Assembly (NCBI RefSeq): GCF_036226685.1
Contig: NZ_CP109009.1
Location: 1,116,001 to 1,180,000 of the forward strand
Origin: Streptomyces sp. NBC_00690
GTDB lineage: Bacteria > Actinomycetota > Actinomycetes > Streptomycetales > Streptomycetaceae
DNA: 64,000 nucleotides
Direction of reading: 5' to 3'
Positions 26,244 through 34,394 of this stretch are shown here, one piece after another; position 1 is the first letter of the stretch; every line of letters begins with the position of its first letter. The notes under the pieces are model-generated. The model did no database searches, was not told the DNA's origin, and saw only the letters and a list, made by a program, of their open reading frames with translations. The translations under genes were made by a program, and so were the position numbers.

Positions 26244-27464
26244 TCAGGAGTACCAGGTGGGTTCGGGCAGTTCACCGGTCAGCACATGGCGACCGACCTC
26301 GCGCCGCTTGTAGGCCACGGGGTCGTGCAGCGTATGGGTGCGGACGTTGCGCCAGAAGCGGTCGAGACCCTCTCCGCTGGCCGTGGAGCGGGCTCCGGTG
26401 ACTTCGAAGATCCGGCTGGTGATCTCCAGCGCCACGTCCGTGGAGACGGCCTTCGCGGCGGCCACCCGAACCTCGAACGCGCCGCGGTCGCGCGGGGTGA
26501 TGGCATCGGGGTCGGCGTGGAGCCGCTCCCCCTCCTCGGCCACCCGATCCGCGAATGCCTCGGCCTGCCAGAGCTTGGCGGTCAGGTCGCCGTAGACGTC
26601 GATGACGTACGGCTCGTCCACGGCTTGCTCCTGGCCACCGTGGAGCCAGGGGCGGGTCTTGGTGCGGGTGTAGGTGGCGGCGGTCTCCAGGGCTCCTGCG
26701 GCGATGCCGAGGTAGAAGTTGATGAAGACGAGTTGGATGGTAGGAACGTTGAGCGTGTTGTAGACCCGCGGTGTGAACTTCTTGTCGGTGTATCCGGCTG
26801 CCGCGGCCCAGGGCACTCGTACGCCGTCGATGGTGACGCTTCCGCTCTCGGTGAGCCGCTGGCCGATGTTGTCCCAGTCGTCGTGGAAGGTGAGACCTTC
26901 GCTGTCGGAGGGGACAATGGCGAAGATGTGCTGGTCGGTGCCCTCCAACACCCCTTCAAGTACCGTGACGTCGGAGATCTTGCTGCCGGTCGAGAAGGAC
27001 TTGCGACCGGTGAAGACGAGGGTGTCGCCGCCCTCCTCCCGTACCACCACGTCGTTGTCGCGCGGGTTGACCGCGCCGCCGAAGAACCAGCGGTGTTCCG
27101 CCGCTTGGGCTTCCACTTGCTGCCACTGCTCGGAGGTGCCGACGAGCCGGGCGGCCCAGTTCCACAGGTAGTGGTAGCCGAGCAGTTGACCGATCGAGCC
27201 GTCGGCCTTGGACACTTCACGCACCACCCGGTACGCGGTGGTCCAGTTCTGCCCGCCGCCACCGTGGGCCACGGGGCCCAGGAGCGTCACGAGTCCGGAG
27301 TCCTTGAGCAGTTGGACTTCGGCGTACGGAGTGTCCCCGGCCTTGTCCCGGGCTGCGGCGTCGACGGCGAGGACCGCGCTCACCTCGGCTGCCCGCGCGA
27401 TCCAACCGGATGCGTCGGTGGGGACGGGAAGTGCCGTCCAGTCGGTGGATGCGGTGGTGCTCAT
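26244..27464 (-). CDS. DszC/SfnB-type FMN-dependent monooxygenase
   Basis: The 406-residue acyl-CoA-dehydrogenase-fold protein has VTLLGPVAHGGGGQNW, GQLLGYHYLWNW, FFGGAVNPRD, FTGRKSFSTGSKISD and the C-terminal RFWRNVRTHTLHDPVAYK. These features fit the DszC group, which oxidises organosulfur compounds with FMNH2, rather than fatty acid oxidation. ATG at 27464 follows GGGAGAA. It is second in the operon after the SfnG-like gene. It is clearly related to the gene at 24400 but the two differ substantially. Confidence 0.83.
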   Translation of the reverse strand: MSTTASTDWTALPVPTDASGWIARAAEVSAVLAVDAAARDKAGDTPYAEVQLLKDSGLVTLLGPVAHGGGGQNWTTAYRVVREVSKADGSIGQLLGYHYLWNWAARLVGTSEQWQQVEAQAAEHRWFFGGAVNPRDNDVVVREEGGDTLVFTGRKSFSTGSKISDVTVLEGVLEGTDQHIFAIVPSDSEGLTFHDDWDNIGQRLTESGSVTIDGVRVPWAAAAGYTDKKFTPRVYNTLNVPTIQLVFINFYLGIAAGALETAATYTRTKTRPWLHGGQEQAVDEPYVIDVYGDLTAKLWQAEAFADRVAEEGERLHADPDAITPRDRGAFEVRVAAAKAVSTDVALEITSRIFEVTGARSTASGEGLDRFWRNVRTHTLHDPVAYKRREVGRHVLTGELPEPTWYS

Positions 27465-27612
27465 ACGGGGTTCTCCCTGGTCTTGATGTTCTCTCACGAG
27501 ATCTGACGGAATCTGAGGAAGGCTGACGGAAACTGAGGGCGCTGACGTAGTCGAGCAGGATCAGAAGACGACGGATGGACCGGCGGTCGGGGTCAGGGCC
27601 TGGGTCAGGGGC

Positions 27613-28755
27613 TCACACCGGGGCGGCAGTCGGCACGGTGGCCGCTGCGGTTTCGGTGTGGGGGAGTTGGGCTTCCAGTTCGCGGACGAGGGGGAGCACC
27701 CGTTTGCCGAAGTACTCGACCTCCTCCAAGTAGTGCAGGAAGCCCAACAGGAGGAGATCCACACCGATCCTCTTGTACGCCACGATGCGTTCGGCTATCT
27801 GCTCGGGCGTACCGATCAGGCCGGTCCTGAAGCCGTCGTTGTACTGGACGAGGTCTTCGAACGACGAGTCCTGCCACATGCCCTTGCCGTCGGCGGCCGA
27901 CCGTCCGGCCTGCCGGACCGCTGCGCCGAAGCCGTGCACCGCCTCGGTGTCCGCCTTCGCGACGATCTCCCGCAGTACCTCGCGCGCTTCGGCTTCGGTG
28001 TCCCGGGCGATGAGGAATCCGTTGAGTCCGAACCGCACCCGGCGGCCGGCGGCGGCTGCCGCTGCGCCGACGTCGGCGAGTTGCTCCGTCACCCCGTCGA
28101 AGTCCTTGCCGTTGCTGAAGTACCAATCGGAGACCCGCCCGGCCATGGCGCGGGCCGCGGTCGAGTTGCCCCCTTGGAAGATCTCGGGGTGTGGCCGTTC
28201 GGGGGTGTTCAGGGGCTTGGGCTTCAGCGAGAAGTCCCTGATCCGGTAGAAGTCCCCGGCGAGTTCGGTGTGGTCCTCGGTCCAGATGGCGCGGAGGGCG
28301 CGGATGAACTCCTCGGACCTGCGGTAGCGCTCGTCGTGCTCCAACCAGGGCTCGCCGAGGGCGGTGAACTCGTCCTTGAACCAGCCGCTGACGACATTGA
28401 CGGCGAACCGGCCCTGGGAGAGGTGATCGGCGGTGGCCCCGAGTTTCGCCAGCACACCCGGGTGCCAGAGGCCCGGATGGACCGCTGCGATGACCTTGAG
28501 CCGCTCGGTTGCGAGCAGCAGGGCCAGGCTGAAGCTGGTGGATTCATGCTGGTACTCGGCCCCGTAGCTCGCCATGTAGCGGACTTGGCTGAGGGCGTAG
28601 TCAAAGCCGCTGTTCTCGGCGAGGACCGCCAGTTCCCGGTTGTAGTCGTATCCCCAGTCGGTGCGTTGTTCGATCGTGCTGGTGACCAGGCCACCACTGA
28701 CGTTGGGCACCCAGTAGGCGAAGCGCAGCGGTTCGGCGGCGGACGGGACGGACAT
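27613..28755 (-). CDS. sfnG: FMNH2-dependent dimethylsulfone monooxygenase (SfnG-like)
   Basis: The 380-residue luciferase-fold protein shows SfnG hallmarks: FAYWVPNVSGGLVTS near the start, RTDWGYDYN, RYMASYGAEYQHES, NVVSGWFKDEF and EIFQGGNSTAAR. SfnG converts dimethyl sulfone to methanesulfinate, allowing DMSO2 to serve as a sulfur source. ATG at 28755 follows GGGAGA. It heads the operon, and a 17-bp palindrome lies 58-74 bases upstream. Confidence 0.9.
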   Translation of the reverse strand: MSVPSAAEPLRFAYWVPNVSGGLVTSTIEQRTDWGYDYNRELAVLAENSGFDYALSQVRYMASYGAEYQHESTSFSLALLLATERLKVIAAVHPGLWHPGVLAKLGATADHLSQGRFAVNVVSGWFKDEFTALGEPWLEHDERYRRSEEFIRALRAIWTEDHTELAGDFYRIRDFSLKPKPLNTPERPHPEIFQGGNSTAARAMAGRVSDWYFSNGKDFDGVTEQLADVGAAAAAAGRRVRFGLNGFLIARDTEAEAREVLREIVAKADTEAVHGFGAAVRQAGRSAADGKGMWQDSSFEDLVQYNDGFRTGLIGTPEQIAERIVAYKRIGVDLLLLGFLHYLEEVEYFGKRVLPLVRELEAQLPHTETAAATVPTAAPV

Positions 28756-29189
28756 CGGGTCTCCCGGTTTGCGGAATGGGATGGAGTCTGCCGAACCCAT
28801 GGGCCGTCGATGGAATTCATGAAGAATTCGTTACATCAGGGGCCCTGGGCACAAGGAAAAGGGTGGGGGAATTTGGGGAATGACAGCCCGATGACGGCCG
28901 GGGATCCCGATTTCTCCGGGCGATTCAGTCCCTGATGGGACACAGGGCGCTGGAGACACGGACGAGGTCAACGTGACGGCGACGCGTGAGGCCCGCAAGC
29001 CTCCGAAGCTCCTTCACCGCCGTGCCACCCGCCTTTCCGCACGCTCGACAGCTCTCTGGCCATGGAGCGTACCGCTGGGACTTCTTGGGGTCGATTCGGC
29101 ATAATCGAGCCGGTGATAGGGTTTCCCTTTCACCGAAATGGACCCGGCGCGGACATGAGTTCGAAAGGGCCGAAAGGTGATGACACCCC
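28756..29189. other. Divergent sfnG-lysR intergenic region
   Basis: This 434-bp gap contains the palindrome described separately and a CATAAT box at 29100-29105 that may be the -10 of the LysR gene; a matching -35 was not found. No coding frame is convincing. Confidence 0.45.
28813..28829. promoter_or_regulatory. Palindromic operator candidate between sfnG and lysR
   Basis: GAATTC-ATGAA-GAATTC is a 17-bp inverted repeat whose AATTC/GAATT arms also fit the T-N11-A pattern of LysR boxes. It is the most A/T-rich stretch in this region. On the sfnG strand a weak TTGTGC (28849-28854) and TAACGA (28828-28833) pair, spaced 15, overlaps it, so binding here would control sfnG transcription. Confidence 0.5.
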
Positions 29190-30161
29190 ATGCGGATCGA
29201 GCAGCTCGAATACATCGCGGCCGTCACCCGATTCGGATCGTTGCGCCGCGCGGCCGAGGCGCTCCATGTGTCCCAACCGGCCTTGAGCGAAACGGTCCGC
29301 AATTTGGAACGCGAACTGGGTGTCGACCTGCTCGACCGGCGACGCTCAGGAGCCAGGATCAGCGCCGCGGGACGTGAGCTCCTGCCCCACATCATGGGTG
29401 TGCTCGACGCGGTCGACTCCTTGCGCCGAGCTTCCGACGATCAGCACCGCACCACGCGCATGATCCGACTGGGGACGGTCAACGCGGCCACCGTGCCGCT
29501 CCTGGTGCCCACCATCCAGGCGTTCCGCAGCAGCCATCCTGAGACTCAGATCGAGGTCACGGGCGGGCAGCAGGTGGACATCCACCGGGAACTCGCGGAG
29601 GGCGGCCTCGACCTCGGGCTCGTCAACTACCTCCAGGGCGACGACAAACCCCCCGGTCTCCAGACCACCGAACTGCTGCGTGGACGCCCCGTGGTCTGCA
29701 TGCGCTCCGACAGCCGGCTCGCGGCGCTGCGCTCGGTCTCCGTCAACGACCTGCTGCGGGAACCGCTCATCGTGATGCGTTCCGGCTATGTGATGCACCG
29801 GTATGTCCATCGACTTCTGGAAGGGCGCAATCCAGCGTTCTCGTACTCCACGGACGGTGCGGAAATGGGCAAGCTCATGGTCGCCGAGGGCCTGGGCGCC
29901 ACGGTGCTGCCCGATTTCAGTGTCAGTGGTGACCCGCTGGAGCGCTCAGGGATCATCACTCAGCGCCCCATCGCCGGGGATGTGCCGGCGGTCCTGATGG
30001 TGATCCAACGCCCGCTGTCCGCCACCACCACGAGGGCCGCTCGGGATCTGCATGCGATGTTCGTGCGGAGCGCGGCGGACTACACGGCGCACGAGGCACT
30101 CGGTGGGCGTCGATCCGGTGGGGCGCCCGCTCCCAGCGGCGGCACTGTTGCGATCATCTGA
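29190..30161 (+). CDS. LysR-family transcriptional regulator
   Basis: The 323-residue protein has a standard LysR N-terminal helix-turn-helix (EQLEYIAAVTRFGSLRRAAEAL, VSQPALSETVRNLE) and a periplasmic-binding-protein-like effector domain from about residue 90. It is divergent from the organosulfur operon and is its likely regulator, probably sensing sulfur status. The ATG at 29190 lies shortly after AAAGGTGATG. The C-terminal tail is longer than usual and Gly/Ala-rich. Confidence 0.9.
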   Translation: MRIEQLEYIAAVTRFGSLRRAAEALHVSQPALSETVRNLERELGVDLLDRRRSGARISAAGRELLPHIMGVLDAVDSLRRASDDQHRTTRMIRLGTVNAATVPLLVPTIQAFRSSHPETQIEVTGGQQVDIHRELAEGGLDLGLVNYLQGDDKPPGLQTTELLRGRPVVCMRSDSRLAALRSVSVNDLLREPLIVMRSGYVMHRYVHRLLEGRNPAFSYSTDGAEMGKLMVAEGLGATVLPDFSVSGDPLERSGIITQRPIAGDVPAVLMVIQRPLSATTTRAARDLHAMFVRSAADYTAHEALGGRRSGGAPAPSGGTVAII

Positions 30162-30229
30162 GGGCTGTCCCGAATCCGCGGTGGATCAGCACCCGCGGGG
30201 ATGCCGGGACAAGCCCTTAGACTCGCCGA

Positions 30230-30850
30230 ATGGCTAAGTACTTCGATGTGCACCCCGAAAACCCTCAACGGCGCACGATCATCAGTGTGGCCGACAGCAT
30301 CCGGGCCGGCGCGCTCATCGCGTACCCCACGGACTCGTGCTACGCGCTCGGTAGCCAGTTGGGCAGCCGTGACGGAATCAGCCGCATCCGGTCGATCCGC
30401 CGCCTCGACGACCGCCACCACTTCACCTTGGTCTGCCAGAACTTCGCCCAACTCGGTCAGTTCGTCCAGATCGACAATGACGTGTTCCGTTCGATCAAGG
30501 CGGCGACTCCCGGTCGGTACACCTTCATCCTCCCTGCGACGAAGGAGGTACCGCGCCAACTGCTGCACCCCAAGAAGAAGACGGTCGGAGTCCGCATTCC
30601 CGATCATGTCGTCGCTCAGGCCCTCCTCGCCGAACTCGGTGAGCCCCTGCTCTCCAGCACGCTGCTGCTGCCCGACGAGGACGAGCCGCTGACCCAGGGC
30701 TGGGAGATCAAGGAGCGCCTCGACCACGTCGTCGATGCGGTGGTCGACTCGGGCGACTGCGGCACCGAGCCCACCACGGTGATCGACTTCTCCGGTGGCG
30801 AGCCGGAGATCGTACGTCGGGGAGCGGGCGACCCCTCGCGGTTCGAGTAG
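30230..30850 (+). CDS. Sua5/YciO/YrdC family protein
   Basis: The 206-residue protein has the YrdC fold. GALIAYPTDSCYALGSQLGS, IRRLDDRHHFTLVCQNF, TPGRYTFILPAT and KKTVGVRIPDH follow in the expected order. Members make threonylcarbamoyl-AMP for tRNA t6A, or, in the YciO branch, have an unclear RNA-related role. The YciO-like version (YPTDSCYALG, no Sua5 C-terminal domain) fits better. It is a single gene, 92 bp before the HIBCH gene. Confidence 0.85.
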   Translation: MAKYFDVHPENPQRRTIISVADSIRAGALIAYPTDSCYALGSQLGSRDGISRIRSIRRLDDRHHFTLVCQNFAQLGQFVQIDNDVFRSIKAATPGRYTFILPATKEVPRQLLHPKKKTVGVRIPDHVVAQALLAELGEPLLSSTLLLPDEDEPLTQGWEIKERLDHVVDAVVDSGDCGTEPTTVIDFSGGEPEIVRRGAGDPSRFE

Positions 30851-30942
30851 ACGTGACGGCCGTCCCGCTGGCCCTGCTCCCCCTCAGATCAGCGGGGGCG
30901 GGCGGCAGCGGGCGGGAACCATCTCCAGAGGAAGGGCAGCCG

Positions 30943-31989
30943 ATGGTCCAGGACGACTCCGTGTTGCTGCGCACCGAGGGGCGGGCGGCGTACATCCTGC
31001 TCAACCGGCCCAGGGCCCTGAATGCCCTCACCCACGGCATGGTGCGCACCATCGCTGCCGCCCTCGACCGCTGGGAGGGCGATGGGGCGATCGCCACGGT
31101 CGTGATCGCCGGTGCGGGCGATCGCGGACTCTGTGCGGGCGGTGACATCCGGGCGATCCATGCCGACGCGGTCGCCGGCGGACGGGCGTCGGCCGACTTC
31201 TGGCGCGACGAGTATCGGCTCAACGCCCGGATCTCCCGCTACCCCAAGCCCTATGTGGCGCTGATGGACGGGCTGGTGATGGGGGGCGGAGTCGGTGTGT
31301 CCGCCCATGGTGACGTGCGTGTCGTCACCGAGAAGTCGACGGTGGCGATGCCCGAGACCGGTATTGGTTTCGTTCCGGACGTGGGCGGTACGCACCTCCT
31401 GGCCCGGGCGCCCGGTGAACTGGGCACCCATCTGGCCCTCACGGGCCGCCCGGTCGGTGCGGCCGATGCGCTGCTCTGCAGGCTCGCCGACCACTACGTA
31501 CCGTCGGATCGGCTGCCGCAGCTCTCGGCCGAACTCGCCACCGCTGATGTGGCGGAGGTCCTGCCCCGCCATGCGCAGGCCGCTCCCGGGGGTGAACTGG
31601 CGGAGCATCGGGAGTGGATCGACGCCTGCTACGCGCACGACACGGTCGACGGCATCGTGACCCGACTGCTCGATCACGGCGATCCGGCCGCGAAGGGCGC
31701 CGCCGATGTGCTGCTCACCCGGTCGCCCACAGCGCTGAAGGTGACACTGGCCGCGCTGCGACGCGCCCGCGGCCTGAGCACTCTGGAGGCCGTGTTGGAC
31801 CAGGAGTACCGGGTCTCCTGCGCGGCGCACTCATCGCCCGATCTCATCGAGGGCGTGAGGGCCCAGATCATCGACAAGGACCGCACACCGCGCTGGCTGC
31901 CGCCCTCGCTCGACGGTGTGACGGATGCGGACGTCGAACGCTTCTTCGCCCCGCTCGGAGAAGGGGAGTTGGGGCTGTCACCGGCCTGA
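30943..31989 (+). CDS. 3-Hydroxyisobutyryl-CoA hydrolase / enoyl-CoA hydratase family
   Basis: The 348-residue crotonase-fold protein has AYILLNRPRALNALTHGMV, AGAGDRGLCAGGDIRAIH, LMDGLVMGGGVGVSAHG and MPETGIGFVPDVGGTHLL. The long C-terminal region is characteristic of HIBCH. It hydrolyses 3-hydroxyisobutyryl-CoA in valine breakdown. GAGGAAGGG precedes ATG 30943. An upstream ATG at 30853 adds 30 low-complexity residues and was rejected. Confidence 0.85.
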   Translation: MVQDDSVLLRTEGRAAYILLNRPRALNALTHGMVRTIAAALDRWEGDGAIATVVIAGAGDRGLCAGGDIRAIHADAVAGGRASADFWRDEYRLNARISRYPKPYVALMDGLVMGGGVGVSAHGDVRVVTEKSTVAMPETGIGFVPDVGGTHLLARAPGELGTHLALTGRPVGAADALLCRLADHYVPSDRLPQLSAELATADVAEVLPRHAQAAPGGELAEHREWIDACYAHDTVDGIVTRLLDHGDPAAKGAADVLLTRSPTALKVTLAALRRARGLSTLEAVLDQEYRVSCAAHSSPDLIEGVRAQIIDKDRTPRWLPPSLDGVTDADVERFFAPLGEGELGLSPA

Positions 31990-32078
31990 GCGGAACGGGC
32001 TGCCGGGCGTCGGCGCTCCCGCGGCGGTCGTTGGGCACCGCACGGGAGCAGGATGGGCCGGCTCGAACCGCGTGGCCC

Positions 32079-34208
32079 TCAGTACAGCGGGCGCAGCAAC
32101 AGGAGCGTGGTGTCGTCCGCGCGTTCACCGGTGCTGCCCACCGGTCCCGTCAGGTCGCGGGCGAGGGTTTCGAGGGAGTCGCCACCGCCGCGGCTGAGCC
32201 GTTCCGCGAGTGCGGCGAGTGCGGTGTCGACGTCGATTCCGGGGAGTTCGACGAGCCCATCGGTGTAGAGCGCCAGGACCGATCCCGGGTACAGGGGGAT
32301 CGTGGTGACGGGATAGGTGCCGGCCGGGTCGACGCCGAGGAGCGGACCGCCCGCGAGTTCCAGCAGTCGGACCCGGCCGTCCGGCTCGCGGAGCAGGGGT
32401 GGCGGATGACCGGCCCGGGCGATGTGGGCGCGCTGCTCCTCAAGCTCCAGATGTACGTAGATACAGCTGGCGAGCAGGTCCCCTTCCAGTTCGATCAGTA
32501 GCCGGTTGGTGGACTCCAGTACCTTTCCCGGCGGTTGGCCGACCGCGGTGTAGGCGCGCACCGCCGTGCGCACCTGCCCCATCAGACCGGCCGCCGTCAC
32601 ATCGTGTCCCTGCACATCACCGATGACCGCCGCTGCCTTGCCGTCGGTGGGGACGAGGTCGAAGAAGTCGCCGCCGATGTCCATGCCCTGGGTGATCGGA
32701 AGATAGCGGGAGGCGGCTTCCAGGCCGTCCAGGGCGGGCAGGGAACACGGCAGCAGGGCGGCTTGGAGGCCGTGGGCGAGCCGGTGTTTGGCGTCGTACA
32801 GCATCGCGCGCTCCAGGGCTTGGGCGATGAGCCCGCCCAGACTGGTCAGGACCGCGCGTTCGTGTGGGGAGAAGCGGTGCTCCTCCGCATATCCGAGGAC
32901 GCAGGTGCCCACCGGGCGCCCGGAGGCGATGAGGGGAAGGTAGGCCCAGGCGGACATGCCGTCGGGGGTGGCGTGGCGCGCGGGATAGGCGCGTTCCAGT
33001 TCTGCCCGGGAGGCGAAGAAGGAGGGTATGCCGGTGGCGAGGGTCTGGGTTCCCGGTATCCGCGCGGTCAGGGGGGTGCCGTTGAACCGGTCCACGAGGT
33101 GGCGGTCCTGGTAGCCGCGCTGTCCCAATACCCGCAAGCGGCCGTTCTCGGCCGCCAACATTGCGAGGGCACTGCTGCCGACCGCGGGCATGATCTCATC
33201 GGCCACCAGTTCGATGACTTCCTCGACACCCACCGCTTCGGTCAGGGCGCTCGCCAGGCTGAGGATGTGGGAGATGGTGACCAGGCGCACCGACGGGGCG
33301 GCGGAGTCGGCCGCCGCCACGGTCCGAACGGGTTCGCGGGTCGCGGGGGTGATGCGCAGGGTGATGCCGCCACGGCCCGGATAGAGCCGGAAGGCCAGCC
33401 AGGTACGCGGCGGACGAAGCGCGGTGAGGGAGGTCTCTCGCTGGCTCAGCATCGCCGCCCGGTAGCGGTCTTCGAAGAGGGGGTCGTCGACCCAGGGCAG
33501 GGCGCCCCACAGATGCTGGCCGACCAAGCCGGAGGCGGGTGTGCCGAGGAGATCGGCGGCGGCGGGGTTGGCGTAGGTGATGCGGCCGTGCACGTCGAGG
33601 GAGCAGATGCCGTCGGGCAGTCTGGCGAGCGTACGGATGGCTTCGACCTGTGGAGCGGAGACGGCCGCAGTGTCGGTTTCCGGCAGGAATGCCTCGGGAA
33701 GGATGGGGCTGCCCTGCTCGGCGGCTCGTTGCAGATTGAGGGCCAGCAGGTCGCAGGCGGCGACGAGCTTCTCACGCTCCGCCGGTGCGAGTTCGCGGGC
33801 GTGGGACATGGGCCAGGTGAGGTAGACCGCGCCGTAGATGGTGCCGGCGACGGCGATGGGGAGGGCTGCCAAACAGTACGGATAGGGCAGTACGAGGGCG
33901 ATCCGCGGATAGCGGCGGGCCATCTCCTCCTCCCCCGAGACCCACACCAACTGCTGCTCACGCACGGCGACGGCCACCGGAACGGGTGAGGAGAGGGGGA
34001 TGCGCTCCCAGGGGGCGGAGAAGTCGCGCGGCAGCCCCTCCTTCGCCACCATCTCCAGGATCTGTCCGCTCGACGAGAGCAGGTAGAGACCCCCGGACTG
34101 GGCGCGTACGTCGTCCAGGATCCCGGTGAGGGCCAGCGACAGCAACGGTGGGAAGCCCTCGTCACCCTGGCCGGAGGGCATCGCCGCGGAGGCACTCGGC
34201 CCTGCCAC
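32079..34208 (-). CDS. GAF-PAS-GAF-SpoIIE (PP2C) phosphatase
   Basis: The 709-residue cytosolic protein has a GAF-like domain (about 25-165), a PAS domain around GICSLDVHGRITYANPAA, a second GAF (about 310-470) and a C-terminal PP2C/SpoIIE phosphatase. IGGDFFDLV, GDVQGHDVTAAGLM and DDTTLLLL bind metals. Such proteins dephosphorylate anti-anti-sigma factors in partner switching. GTG at 34208 follows AGGAGG. No anti-sigma partner is adjacent; other partner-switch genes are at 50.9-55.8 kb. Confidence 0.88.
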   Translation of the reverse strand: MAGPSASAAMPSGQGDEGFPPLLSLALTGILDDVRAQSGGLYLLSSSGQILEMVAKEGLPRDFSAPWERIPLSSPVPVAVAVREQQLVWVSGEEEMARRYPRIALVLPYPYCLAALPIAVAGTIYGAVYLTWPMSHARELAPAEREKLVAACDLLALNLQRAAEQGSPILPEAFLPETDTAAVSAPQVEAIRTLARLPDGICSLDVHGRITYANPAAADLLGTPASGLVGQHLWGALPWVDDPLFEDRYRAAMLSQRETSLTALRPPRTWLAFRLYPGRGGITLRITPATREPVRTVAAADSAAPSVRLVTISHILSLASALTEAVGVEEVIELVADEIMPAVGSSALAMLAAENGRLRVLGQRGYQDRHLVDRFNGTPLTARIPGTQTLATGIPSFFASRAELERAYPARHATPDGMSAWAYLPLIASGRPVGTCVLGYAEEHRFSPHERAVLTSLGGLIAQALERAMLYDAKHRLAHGLQAALLPCSLPALDGLEAASRYLPITQGMDIGGDFFDLVPTDGKAAAVIGDVQGHDVTAAGLMGQVRTAVRAYTAVGQPPGKVLESTNRLLIELEGDLLASCIYVHLELEEQRAHIARAGHPPPLLREPDGRVRLLELAGGPLLGVDPAGTYPVTTIPLYPGSVLALYTDGLVELPGIDVDTALAALAERLSRGGGDSLETLARDLTGPVGSTGERADDTTLLLLRPLY

Positions 34209-34394
34209 AGGGCACCACCTCCTTCGTAGCGCTCATGACCAAGGCTGCCCGCTACGAGGGCTTCCCGCACGGTGAGAGAAGCTCCGGAACGCCCCCAGCA
34301 CCGGGGGCGTCACCGCTGGCCCGGCCGCTCTCGGTCGGGACGGTCCTGCGCCGACGGCGTCGGGCGTACGGGTGCAGGGACCGGGCGTCCCGTC

